The notes: generated by a model not told the origin, from the sequence alone. DNA of 14,726 nt from Verrucomicrobiales bacterium (GCA_007123695.1 SLGN01000303.1:1-14726); one strand, 5' to 3'; positions 5,743-13,455 are shown, counted from the first letter of the stretch. Program-made: numbers and translations.

Positions 5743-6533
5743 CTCGTGCCGCCCCCCTCGTCCCCGGTCTCGCCCGCCTCGCGGCCCGCCGCCCAGAGCA
5801 GGAGCCTCGTGACGACGCCCCGATAGCTTTCGCTCTGTTCGGGATGCGGGCTGATCCCGACGACCCGGCCTTTCCCGAAAGGCGCCGCGACGATCGCCGG
5901 GCTGCCCGTCTGGATGCCCTCGGGCGTGCCGTTTTCGGCGACCTCCTCGTTGAAGACGGCGAGGACGGTGTAGGCCGGCAAATCGGGCGAACCCGAAGGC
6001 TCCAGGATCGGCCCATTGGCATACTTGACGACGAAGGAAGCTTCGGAAAGTCCGAGCCTCTCCCCCGCCCCCTCGGCAACGCCCAGCTCCAGCTCCTTGC
6101 GTCCCCGGCGCCACTTCGAGGACTTCGTTTTGGCGTCGAGGATCTTGAGCGACCACGAGTAGTTCTCGCAGGCGAGATAGCAGCCCGCGCAGATCCCGAC
6201 GTAGCCGCCACCTCCCGCGACGAAGCTTCGCACGATCTCGCGCCCCTCCTCGCCGAGCCCCTCGGCCTGCTTGCTGCCGCTGCCCCCTGGGAAGACGACG
6301 ACATCGATCTCGGCGAGCATGCCCTCCTTCACTTCCTCGGGACCGACGAAGCGGGCGGAAAATCGCTCGGGCTCGGCGTCGAAGGTCTTTTTGAGCTCTT
6401 CGGGCCCCGCTCCGCCGACGCCCGGCCCACGGTAGATCGCAATGGAAACCGCATCGCCTGCCGCTGCCGAAAGCAATGGGGCTAGAACACAGACAAAGAG
6501 AAAAAGAGCCCAGATCCGCAGCAGTGATCTCAT
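5739..6533 (-). CDS. Secreted class I glutamine-amidotransferase-like protein (BPL_N family)
   Basis: From ATG 6533 the protein has 264 residues. It begins with a signal peptide (basic MRSLLR, hydrophobic core, cleavage near LLSAAAG at 21-26). Longer starts at 6563 (ATG) and 6581 (TTG) would bury this signal. The rest resembles the biotin-protein-ligase N-terminal domain family, a class I GATase/ThuA-like fold: VVVFPGGSG (78-86), nucleophile elbow GICAG (113-117) with C115, and SPHPE (228-232) with H230 and E232, giving a plausible Cys-His-Glu triad. Families like this remain without a defined reaction when they occur outside biotin ligase. Export is predicted, so the site of action is periplasm or surface. 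It is coupled to the downstream zinc-ribbon gene by a 4-base overlap and is divergent from vsr. Confidence 0.78.
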   Translation of the reverse strand: MRSLLRIWALFLFVCVLAPLLSAAAGDAVSIAIYRGPGVGGAGPEELKKTFDAEPERFSARFVGPEEVKEGMLAEIDVVVFPGGSGSKQAEGLGEEGREIVRSFVAGGGGYVGICAGCYLACENYSWSLKILDAKTKSSKWRRGRKELELGVAEGAGERLGLSEASFVVKYANGPILEPSGSPDLPAYTVLAVFNEEVAENGTPEGIQTGSPAIVAAPFGKGRVVGISPHPEQSESYRGVVTRLLLWAAGREAGETGDEGGGTR

Positions 6534-6538
6534 GGTTG

Positions 6539-6567
6539 GAATGTAGGGACACCACTCCCGCATTTCC
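6539..6567 (-). promoter_or_regulatory. Candidate promoter for the BPL_N-like gene, possibly leaderless
   Basis: On the minus strand TGGAAA, a 17-base spacer and TACATT end six bases before the ATG. Each box matches four of six sigma70 consensus bases, and the expected transcription start coincides with the ATG. No Shine-Dalgarno precedes the ATG, which fits but does not prove leaderless expression. Confidence 0.3.
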
Positions 6568-6570
6568 ACA

Positions 6571-6602
6571 GGAAAGAACAAGCGGGGCGCGTGTTCCTTT
6601 CC
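6571..6602. repeat. Inverted repeat in the BPL_N/vsr divergent region
   Basis: GGAAAGAACA (6571-6580) pairs with TGTTCCTTTCC (6592-6602) with a one-base bulge and an 11-base spacer. It is roughly midway between the two divergent starts and upstream of the candidate BPL_N promoter, so it is a possible shared operator. Chance is not excluded. Confidence 0.35.
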
Positions 6603-6679
6603 GCGCCTGCCGACCAGAAAACGCGACGCCGTTTCTTGAGTTCTCCGCGATCCCGGGCATGGGTCTCTGTTCCGAGACG

Positions 6680-7228
6680 ATGGCCGACTCCCTCTCCCCA
6701 GAACATCGTTCCTGGCTCATGTCCCGCATCCGCAGCGAGGACACCAAGCCGGAGTGGGTGCTGCGCAGCGGACTCCACCGGCTCGGCTTCCGCTTCCGCC
6801 TGCGCGACAAGTCCCTGCCGGGGCGACCCGATCTCGTGTTCCCGAAATACGGTGCGGTCGTCTTCGTCCACGGCTGCTTCTGGCACCGGCACCGGAACTG
6901 CCGCGCGGCCAGCGTCCCGAAGAGCAACGCCGCCTTTTGGCAGGAGAAATTCGACCGCAACGTCGCCCGCGACCGCCGCAACCGGAGGCAGCTCGGAAAA
7001 CTGGGCTGGCGCGTCCGCGTGGTGTGGGAGTGCGAACTGATGAAGAACACCGTCGCGACGGTGGAGAAAACCGCCGCCTGGCTGCGCCAGACGCCCCCGG
7101 CGGCGAAGAGGGGCGGAGCTCGCTACGAAGACTCTCCGCTCGACCGCAAGACCCTGCTGGCGGTGGCCGAGGAAAAGGTCGAATACCGGCTCGGCAAAGG
7201 CCGGCAGCGTCCCGGCAAGGCGTCCTGA
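6680..7228 (+). CDS. vsr: Very short patch repair (Vsr) mismatch endonuclease
   Basis: From ATG 6680 the protein has 182 residues. Vsr nicks DNA at T:G mismatches produced by deamination of 5-methylcytosine and is normally paired with a Dcm-type cytosine methyltransferase. Family residues align closely: E25 (DTKPE), D51 (GRPDLVF), H64, C66, W68, H69 and H71 in VFVHGCFWHRH, C74, D98 (NVARDRR), and VVWEC with C118. These include the catalytic metal-binding and structural zinc positions known from the E. coli enzyme. A charged tail of about 45 residues beyond the E. coli length (from about residue 139) is extra. An earlier in-frame ATG at 6659 would add seven residues. No methyltransferase or restriction gene lies in this window. 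The 3' end is convergent with the beta-lactamase-family gene, 34 bases apart. Confidence 0.93.
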   Translation: MADSLSPEHRSWLMSRIRSEDTKPEWVLRSGLHRLGFRFRLRDKSLPGRPDLVFPKYGAVVFVHGCFWHRHRNCRAASVPKSNAAFWQEKFDRNVARDRRNRRQLGKLGWRVRVVWECELMKNTVATVEKTAAWLRQTPPAAKRGGARYEDSPLDRKTLLAVAEEKVEYRLGKGRQRPGKAS

Positions 7229-7262
7229 ACGAACGCGGATCAGGACCGCCCGCGGGCACCCC

Positions 7263-8408
7263 CTACGCGTAGACCAGCTCGACGAGGTCGAGCGACTTGC
7301 GGTTCGGCAGGATGCCGGTCTCCATCTGGTTCATCACGTAGGCGAAGGAAAGTCCGCTCTCGGGATCGGCGAAGGCGTGGCTGCCTCCGGCGCCGGGCTG
7401 CCCGAAGGCCTTCAAGGAGGGGCCAAAAAGCGAGCGGGTCTTGCGTCCGGCGCGGTCGAGCGGATCGGTCTTGAATCCGCCGGTGAAGCTCGTTTCCAGA
7501 AGGAGGGTGCGGTCCTTGCCGCTGACTTGCGGCGTCGCCGCGAGCCGCACCGCCCGGGTCGGCAGCACTTGCACGCCGTCGAGTTCGCCGTCGCGCGCCA
7601 GGATCTGGTAGAACTTCGCGAGGGCCCTCGCCGTGGCCACCCCGCCGAAGGCCGGCAGGCCCGCCTGGAGGTATTCGAGGCGGTTGATTTCTCCGAGGCC
7701 CCGCATCCCCGAGGGAGACGCGAAGGCGGCGAGAGCCAGGGAATCGGCCCGGCCCAGCTCGCGGTAGAAAGGCAGTTCCTCCTCGGTGGGACGCTGCACC
7801 TTCGGCGGCACCATCGTGGCGAGACGGTCGAGGACGCGGGCGGGCAGGTCGCCGATCCAGAGATCGAGCCCGAGCGTCTCGGCGAGCCGCGTGTTCCAAA
7901 AGCGACCGAGGGACATGCCCGCAACCCGGCGCACCACTTCGTCGAGCAGATAGCCGATGGTGCGGGGATGGTAGCCGTGGCCCTCGCCCGGCGTCCACCA
8001 AGGGGGCTGGCGCTCCAGGGCCGCGACGACCTCGGCGTGGGACAGGACGTGGGGACGGTTCTCGCCGGACAGGGCCGGCAGCCCCGCCTGGTGCGACAGC
8101 AGTTGCGCGAAGCTGAGGCCTCCGCCGCGCGCCGCGAGCAGTTCCGGCCAGACGGTCTCGACGGGATCATGGGGGGAGAGTCCGGCTCCCTCGAGGGCGA
8201 GCAGAAAGGCGATCGCGGCCGGGCCTTTCGTCGCCGACCACACCGGGACGAGGGTGTCCGCAGCCCAGGCCTGCTCCCGCCGGGGATCTTTCCAGCCGTG
8301 GTGCAGGGAGACGATTTCGTTCCCGTCCTTCCACACCGAGACCGAGGCGCCGAGTTCGCCGAATTCGGCAAAGTTGCGTTGAAAGCGTTCCTCGAGGGCT
8401 TCCTTCAT
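7263..8408 (-). CDS. Beta-lactamase-family serine hydrolase (class C/EstB type)
   Basis: The 381-residue protein has the serine beta-lactamase/penicillin-binding-protein fold used by class C enzymes and EstB-like esterases. The nucleophile motif is S58-A-T-K61 and the tyrosine motif is Y146 in GYHPRTIGYLLDEV. The C-terminal part has GAGGSHAFADP and a SFAYVMNQM strand. The usual H-x-G after this region reads FGQPG here, so the histidine normally found in FGHxG is glutamine. No signal peptide is evident from this start, so a cytoplasmic esterase or peptidase role is more likely than antibiotic resistance; the substrate is unknown. ATG 8408 is the natural start, 22 bases after the stop of the TPR gene, consistent with the last place in a four-gene operon. 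Confidence 0.88.
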   Translation of the reverse strand: MKEALEERFQRNFAEFGELGASVSVWKDGNEIVSLHHGWKDPRREQAWAADTLVPVWSATKGPAAIAFLLALEGAGLSPHDPVETVWPELLAARGGGLSFAQLLSHQAGLPALSGENRPHVLSHAEVVAALERQPPWWTPGEGHGYHPRTIGYLLDEVVRRVAGMSLGRFWNTRLAETLGLDLWIGDLPARVLDRLATMVPPKVQRPTEEELPFYRELGRADSLALAAFASPSGMRGLGEINRLEYLQAGLPAFGGVATARALAKFYQILARDGELDGVQVLPTRAVRLAATPQVSGKDRTLLLETSFTGGFKTDPLDRAGRKTRSLFGPSLKAFGQPGAGGSHAFADPESGLSFAYVMNQMETGILPNRKSLDLVELVYA

Positions 8409-8430
8409 GCAGCGTTGGGGCGAGGCGGCG

Positions 8431-8898
8431 TCAGATCTCCCCGCGAATCGGCTCGAGGTCGGGATCGGCGAGGGCCCGCGCCCGAAAGGCCCGGTCCATT
8501 TCGAAGGAATGGCGCAACCAGGCGAGCGCGGCCTGGTGCTTGCCGAGGGCGAGTTCGTAGCAGGCGAGGTTGTAGAAGTAGACCGGCTCGTCGCGCAGGG
8601 TCTCGGGGCCGGATTGGAGGTGTTCGATGGCGTCCTCGGTGCGGCCGAGAGCGTGCAGGCAATAGGCCCCCTGCACGTAGCCGGCATGGTTTTCGGGATG
8701 GAGGCTGGAGAGGATGGCGCAGAGCGCGAGCGCCTCCTCGATCCGGCCCTGGTCGAGACGGATCGAGATGCGCATCTCGCGGACCGCCGGGTCGGCGGCC
8801 CGTTCTTCGGGCAGGCTGTCGAGTTCGGTCCACGCCTCCTCGTACATGCGGAGGTCGAGGTAGCCGCGGGCGGAGTCGAGCCAAGGGGGTTCGGTCAT
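8431..8898 (-). CDS. Small TPR-repeat protein
   Basis: This 155-residue soluble protein is almost entirely helical. It shows repeated TPR-like helix pairs, for example AGYVQGAYCLHALGRTEDAI and VYFYNLACYELALGKHQAAL. Other repeats are weaker. No signal peptide, membrane helix or catalytic motif is seen, so it is most likely a protein-protein adaptor. It lies between the transglutaminase (43 bases upstream) and the serine hydrolase (22 bases downstream) on the same strand. Its partner may be one of these, but that is inference from position. Confidence 0.8.
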   Translation of the reverse strand: MTEPPWLDSARGYLDLRMYEEAWTELDSLPEERAADPAVREMRISIRLDQGRIEEALALCAILSSLHPENHAGYVQGAYCLHALGRTEDAIEHLQSGPETLRDEPVYFYNLACYELALGKHQAALAWLRHSFEMDRAFRARALADPDLEPIRGEI

Positions 8899-8941
8899 GG
8901 AGCAAAGAGGGTCGGGAACAAGAGCGCCACGGGCGGCGTTG

Positions 8942-11065
8942 TCAATCTTCGGCGGCGGCGTTGGCACCGGCTCGCCCTTGCCGCAGCGCAGCGGCGAGCC
9001 GCTCTTCCTCGGATTCGGATCGGGGCGCGCCTCCGTAGGCGGTGGCGTAGTGGTAGGCGACCGCCTCGCGCATGCCTTCGGTGGCGGCGCCGGCGGCGCC
9101 GAGCTGGGCGAGCAACTCGCGCCAGGTGTGGCCGGGGCGACGCCGCAGTCCGGCGGAGGCGGCGAGCGATTCGAGTTCGACGAGGAAGGCGGGCAGCGCC
9201 GAGCCCGTGCCGAGGCCGCCTTCATCCCCCGCCGCCGCCTGCGCGGCGGAGCCGTCTCCCCGGCCCAACCACCGCCACAGCGCCGCAAGCAGCAGCATCC
9301 CGCAGACCGTGACGAGGAAGAAATGCCGCGAGAGAAAATAGCCGAAATCGGCGAGCCAGTACGACCAAAAGCTCCGCTCGACGAGGGCGGCGGGGTCGAA
9401 CTCCGAGAAGTCCTCGTAGTGTCCGTCGTCCACGAGGGGCAGCGATTTCGCCCCGGGGATGCGCTGCGCCGCCGCCGCGACGCGCGGGGTCGTGTCGAAG
9501 ACTTTCCACTCGTTCCGCGGCGTCAAGACCTCGGCCCAGGCGTGGAAATCGCTGTCGCGGAAGGCGAGGATGGCCTGGCTGCGGTCGGCGAGCCCGCCCG
9601 CGTAGCCGTAGGCGACGCGCGAGGGAATGCCGAGCGCACGCAGCATCAGCACCGTGGCCGCAGCATAGTGCTCGCAATGGCCTTTCCCCGATCCGAAGAG
9701 AAACTCGGCCATCGGACTGGAGTCCTCGGGCGTGGAGAAGCGCAGGGAATAGGTGGTCCTTTCCCCGAGGACCCGGCGGATCTCTCCGAGAGGTTCGGCC
9801 GGATCGAGGCTGCGGCAGAGCGCGGCGACCCGCGCCGCCAGGGGCGAGTCGGGCATCTGCAAGTAGACGTCGAAAGTCTCGCCGACCCGCGGCTCGTTCA
9901 AGTCCGCCGCCCGGATCTTGGCGATGGGAGCCGCCGGCGCGACGGCGGTGTAGCGGATCCGATCGATCCCGTCGGCGGGGGAAAGCTGGTACCAGTCGTC
10001 CGCGAACTCGTAGACGGCCGCCGCGTAGATCGCGTTCGCGCTGCCGACGAGGGGCAGGTGGTTGGCGGAATCCCGACCCAGGTAGTAGGTGTGAAGGGCC
10101 TGGGCGCCCCGCCCGTCGGCGACGGCTTCGGGCCGCAGGCGGATGACGTGGTCTTCCTCGCCGTCGTCGATGTCGTAGAGCCAGAGCCCGCTCCGCAGCG
10201 GCGAGAGGACCTCGTCGCTATCGAAATGGGCGAGGGTCGAGGTGCGCAGGTAGAGAGGCGTGCTCGACCACGCGCGGAAGAGATCGGGAGAATGGGTCCG
10301 CACCCAGACGAGGATGCGGTTTTGGAAGCTCACGTTCGCCTCGCGGGGGAGACGGCGCGAGGAATCGTCGCCGAGGGGACCGCTGCTGTCGGAGGCGAGG
10401 GCGCCGGTCTCGAAGTCGTCGAGCGGGCCGTCTTCGAGCGGATCGAGAAACAAGCGCACGCGGTCGGTTCCGGCCGAGACGGACAGGACGATCCCGGTCG
10501 CGGCCAAGGCCAAGGGCACCGCTCCGAAGAGGAGGGATGAACGCAGCGCGCGCCCCGGCTGCAGCGAGCGCACCGTCCAGAAGGCCAGGGGCAGCGCCGC
10601 GACGGGATGCACCGCCCAAGGGCCGAAATCGTAGAGCACCGTTCCGGCCGAGGCGCCCAGCACGAGCAGCCCGCCGACGATCCCGACGAGGTTCGTCCCG
10701 TCCTCCGTCTCCGCCGCGGCGCGGGTTCGCGACCGCAAAATCCCGTCCACCCCCGCCCACCAGAGCGCCGCGATGCCCCAGTGGAAGGCGTAGGGGATGT
10801 CCGCCCGCATGGCGAAAGCCTCGCCTCTTTGGAAAAGCCGCATCTCCACGAGCAGGGCCGCGCCCACCAGGACCGTAGCGAGGAGACGACAGCCGAAATC
10901 GCCGACCCCGCCTCCGGGAGAACGTCCCCGCAAAAAGGGCCTCGCGAACATCGCCGCCACGAGCAGCGCGATGCTCAGGGCCATGGGCAGAGGCGAGCCC
11001 GAGAGCATCCAGCCGGCGAGGGCTGCCGCCAAGGGGGCGAAAAGAGCGGTTGCGGCGGCGTTCAT
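8942..11065 (-). CDS. TgpA-like transmembrane transglutaminase
   Basis: The 707-residue protein has the TgpA layout. About six to seven N-terminal membrane helices (to about residue 195; DUF3488-like) are followed by a periplasmic segment and a transglutaminase core. The core triad is C464 (GKGHCEHYAAA), H508 (DFHAWAEV) and D524 (KVFDTTP). A further helix lies near 582-600, then a cytosolic DUF4129-like tail (about 625-690, with ELLAQLG and YHYATAYGG). TgpA in Pseudomonas is an essential envelope protein whose substrate is uncertain. The ATG shares one base with the TAA stop of the DUF58 gene (TAATG, 11063-11067), so the two are translationally coupled. DUF58 plus transglutaminase is a recurring pair that normally follows a MoxR ATPase, missing here. 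Confidence 0.93.
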   Translation of the reverse strand: MNAAATALFAPLAAALAGWMLSGSPLPMALSIALLVAAMFARPFLRGRSPGGGVGDFGCRLLATVLVGAALLVEMRLFQRGEAFAMRADIPYAFHWGIAALWWAGVDGILRSRTRAAAETEDGTNLVGIVGGLLVLGASAGTVLYDFGPWAVHPVAALPLAFWTVRSLQPGRALRSSLLFGAVPLALAATGIVLSVSAGTDRVRLFLDPLEDGPLDDFETGALASDSSGPLGDDSSRRLPREANVSFQNRILVWVRTHSPDLFRAWSSTPLYLRTSTLAHFDSDEVLSPLRSGLWLYDIDDGEEDHVIRLRPEAVADGRGAQALHTYYLGRDSANHLPLVGSANAIYAAAVYEFADDWYQLSPADGIDRIRYTAVAPAAPIAKIRAADLNEPRVGETFDVYLQMPDSPLAARVAALCRSLDPAEPLGEIRRVLGERTTYSLRFSTPEDSSPMAEFLFGSGKGHCEHYAAATVLMLRALGIPSRVAYGYAGGLADRSQAILAFRDSDFHAWAEVLTPRNEWKVFDTTPRVAAAAQRIPGAKSLPLVDDGHYEDFSEFDPAALVERSFWSYWLADFGYFLSRHFFLVTVCGMLLLAALWRWLGRGDGSAAQAAAGDEGGLGTGSALPAFLVELESLAASAGLRRRPGHTWRELLAQLGAAGAATEGMREAVAYHYATAYGGAPRSESEEERLAAALRQGRAGANAAAED

Positions 11066-12222
11066 TATGCGATGGCGGCCCGGGAACGGAGACGCAGCCC
11101 CGGCGCCGGGCGGGTCGATAGGTTCTTGGAGTCGTAGCAGGTGCAGCGCGGAAAGCGTTCGCGGGCCGCCGTTTCCCAATCGGCGAGCGCGCTGTCGCCG
11201 AGCACGAAGACCTCGTCGCAGCCGGCGAAGACGTCCTTGCCGGATTCCCCAGCCCCGTCGTGGCGCGAGAAGATCGCGGCGAGGCAAGACGACGGTCGCC
11301 TTCGTAACAGAGCGAGGTCATCGAGCGCCTCGACGAAATCACCGGGCTCGCGCAGCCTCGCCACCTTGCCCGCCTCCAACGACAGCACGAGCGTGGCGCC
11401 TTCGTGGCGGAAATGCGAGATCAACCCGGCGGCGACCCTCAGGATGCGCTCCCACGCCTCGGGCACGATGACCGTGCCGGGCGCTTCGTAGGAGTGGAGG
11501 AAAAGGCCGCAGCGCGGCGGACGGGGACGGGGCGGCTCGGTCTCGGCGAACTGGAGGCGACCGCTGCGCAGGCTCGCGGGCCAATGCAGGCCCCGCACCG
11601 GATCGCCCGGCCGGAACTCGCGCAGCAGGCGGAACTCGGCGAGAGGATCCGACGACTCGAAAGGCTGGTCGGCGGATTCTTCGGAAAGGCGCTCGAGGCG
11701 GCTCCGCAGGCGCGGCGGCATCCATGGCTTCGGCAGCACCAGGGTCGAATGGTCGTCGCGGAATTCTCCTTGCCGCTCCGTCAGGAAAAGCCCGAGCGGC
11801 CAGGTCGAGGCGAGGGCCCAGCGCTGCCGGGGCAAATGTCCGCGACGGTGGGCCAGCCCGGTGCAGCGCAGCGCGGTCGGGGCGCCGGGCGCCGTCTCGA
11901 TGCGCCGCCCCCGCACCGCCGGCGCGAGCGGATCGGTGAAGCGGAGTTCCGCCCCGGCCGGGAAGCGTCGGCCCGGATCGAGACGGGTTTCCAACGGGAA
12001 GCTCTCGCCCGCCCGCGCCCGCCTCGGCAGGCTGCGCTCCACCGCGAAGTCGCCGAGATGTCGCGCGGCGGCGTAGCGGCAGGCGACGACCAGGAACGCC
12101 GCCGCTGCGGAGACCGCGAGAACGGCACCCGAGAGCAACACGGCTCCCAGAGCGAAAGTCGTTGCGGCGAGGCAAATCGCGGCGACCCCGACGGCCGTCG
12201 GTCTTGGCGGAGGCACGGTCAT
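11065..12222 (-). CDS. DUF58 domain protein
   Basis: The 385-residue protein has two N-terminal membrane helices (about 11-30 and 32-50), then a beta-rich region and the DUF58 hallmark at about 196-228 (EFRLLREFRPGDPVRGLHW, then GRLQFAETE). The C-terminal half has the vWA-like fold typical of the family (FLHSYE; TLVLSLEA; DEVFVLGDSA). DUF58 proteins work with MoxR ATPases and TgpA-type transglutaminases in envelope-related complexes whose chemistry is not established. It is first in the minus-strand operon, and the downstream transglutaminase start overlaps its stop by one base. A good promoter candidate lies just upstream. Confidence 0.92.
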   Translation of the reverse strand: MTVPPPRPTAVGVAAICLAATTFALGAVLLSGAVLAVSAAAAFLVVACRYAAARHLGDFAVERSLPRRARAGESFPLETRLDPGRRFPAGAELRFTDPLAPAVRGRRIETAPGAPTALRCTGLAHRRGHLPRQRWALASTWPLGLFLTERQGEFRDDHSTLVLPKPWMPPRLRSRLERLSEESADQPFESSDPLAEFRLLREFRPGDPVRGLHWPASLRSGRLQFAETEPPRPRPPRCGLFLHSYEAPGTVIVPEAWERILRVAAGLISHFRHEGATLVLSLEAGKVARLREPGDFVEALDDLALLRRRPSSCLAAIFSRHDGAGESGKDVFAGCDEVFVLGDSALADWETAARERFPRCTCYDSKNLSTRPAPGLRLRSRAAIA

Positions 12223-12234
12223 GCGGCTCCGGCG

Positions 12235-12263
12235 AACCTAGCGCAAAGCTCCGCACTTGCCAA
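12235..12263 (-). promoter_or_regulatory. Candidate promoter of the DUF58-transglutaminase-TPR-hydrolase operon
   Basis: On the minus strand TTGGCA (12258-12263), a 17-base spacer and TAGGTT (12235-12240) stand 12 bases before the DUF58 ATG. The -35 matches five of six consensus bases, the -10 three of six. The implied 5' leader is only about five bases. Confidence 0.45.
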
Positions 12264-12295
12264 GAAGCCCGCTTCAACTCCGATGCCCCGATGCC

Positions 12296-12439
12296 CTACC
12301 CTGCTGCTGCGTGGACACTTCGATCAATCTCAGCCCCCTTGGCCCGAAGCGTTCGATCCATGTCATAGGCAAGTTGGAGACGCATCCAATAACCTCGGCT
12401 CGTTCCGAAATAGCGACTCAGTCGCAGATCAAAACACCG
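12296..12439 (-). pseudogene. Fossil C-terminus of a HigA-family antitoxin
   Basis: On the minus strand the 144-base frame just after the dehydrogenase stop reads DLRLSRYFGTSRGYWMRLQL, then AYDMDRTLRAKGAEIDRSV, and ends at TAG (12296-12298). This is the recognisable tail of HigA/VapI-type XRE antitoxins, where ALRLxRYFGTSxxFWxxLQxxYD is the hallmark. The N-terminal helix-turn-helix half and any start codon are absent, and no HigB toxin is nearby. The remnant is in frame with, and directly follows, the TGA of the upstream dehydrogenase, so it has no independent start. I read it as the leftover of a deleted toxin-antitoxin module. Confidence 0.7.
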
Positions 12440-13414
12440 TCAGAATCGATTCGCCTGAATGTAGTCCGGGTCTCCCTCGAGGAAGTTGATGAGGTTGTGC
12501 GTCGCCCGCAGGGCCTGGCGCTCCACGCTTTCGTAGGTGCGCGAGGCGATGTGGCTGGTGACGACGCAATTGGGCGCGTCGAAGAGCGGATGGCCGGCTG
12601 CGGGCGGCTCCTCGTCGAGCACGTCGGCTCCGTAGCCGCCCAGCTTGCCGCTGTCGAGCGCCTCGCGGATGTCCGCCGTCTCGACGAGCTCGCCGCGTGC
12701 GCAGTTCAGCACCACGGCGCCGTCCTTCATTTCGGCGATTTTGGCGCGGTTGATCATGCCGCGGGTCGTTTCGTCGAGAAAGCAGTGCAGGCTGACGACG
12801 TTCGCGCCGAGCAGCACCTCGTCCATCGATTCGCAGCGGCGCACTCCGTGCTCGGCGGCGAAGGCTTCGTCGAAATACGGATCGTAGGCGATCACCGACA
12901 TCCCGAAAGCCTTCGCCCGGGTGGCGACTTCCTTTCCGATGCGCCCCAGCCCGATGATGCCCATGGTACTGCCGAGGATCTCGTGCCCGACCGGCTTTTT
13001 CCAGCCCGCGACCCATTTCCCGGCGGAGACGTCGGCGGCGTTCTCGATGATCTTCTTCGTGATCCCGAGCAGCAGTCCGAAGGTGTGCTCGGCCACGGTG
13101 GTGTGGTTCACCCCGGGGGTGTTGAGCACCGCGAGCTTGCGCTCGGTGGCGTAGGCCACATCGATCTTGTCGAGCCCAATGCCGTATTTGCTGATCACCT
13201 TGAGACGCGGCAGCGACTTGTCGATCACGGCGCGGGTGATGGCGTCGTCGCCGCAGAGGAAGGCGTCGAACTCGCCCGCGATCGCGAGCATGTCCGACTC
13301 GGGCAGCGGACCCCGCTCCCGCGCGATTTCGAAGCCCTGCGACTCGAGCAGAGCATGGTGCGGGCCGGGCGTGTCCTGATAGCTGGTGGTGGAGAGCAAA
13401 ATTCGGGTTGTCAT
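12440..13414 (-). CDS. D-2-hydroxyacid dehydrogenase (3-phosphoglycerate dehydrogenase-like, no ACT domain)
   Basis: The 324-residue NAD-dependent enzyme has all family landmarks: the Rossmann loop GLGRIG (155-160) with the following acidic D178 (AYDPYFD), catalytic R240 (NCARGELV), E269 (DEEPP) and H288 (TSHIASRTYES). KYGIGLDKID (76-85) and LNTPGVNHTTVAEH (97-110) are typical of SerA-like proteins. There is no C-terminal regulatory domain, so it resembles short phosphoglycerate, hydroxypyruvate or other 2-hydroxyacid dehydrogenases; the substrate cannot be fixed from sequence. ATG 13414 has no Shine-Dalgarno and lies inside CCATGACAA, one arm of an inverted repeat shared with the divergent gene. 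The stop is followed in frame by the HigA fossil. Confidence 0.92.
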   Translation of the reverse strand: MTTRILLSTTSYQDTPGPHHALLESQGFEIARERGPLPESDMLAIAGEFDAFLCGDDAITRAVIDKSLPRLKVISKYGIGLDKIDVAYATERKLAVLNTPGVNHTTVAEHTFGLLLGITKKIIENAADVSAGKWVAGWKKPVGHEILGSTMGIIGLGRIGKEVATRAKAFGMSVIAYDPYFDEAFAAEHGVRRCESMDEVLLGANVVSLHCFLDETTRGMINRAKIAEMKDGAVVLNCARGELVETADIREALDSGKLGGYGADVLDEEPPAAGHPLFDAPNCVVTSHIASRTYESVERQALRATHNLINFLEGDPDYIQANRF

Positions 13415-13455
13415 GGGATTGGGAAACGCTTAGCGGATGGGACGCGCCATGACAA
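13408..13455. repeat. Perfect 9-bp inverted repeat spanning divergent start codons
   Basis: TTGTCATGG (13408-13416) and CCATGACAA (13447-13455) are exact reverse complements separated by 30 bases. Each arm contains a start codon: the dehydrogenase ATG on the minus strand and the ATG at 13449 on the plus strand. On each strand TTGTCA also resembles a -35 box that would drive the opposite-arm gene. It may be an operator or simply a shared start context. Confidence 0.5.

Noticed and set aside
7248..7257. GCCCGCGGGC palindrome between vsr and the serine hydrolase
   Set aside because: A 10-bp GC palindrome is expected by chance at this base composition, and no T-tract follows.
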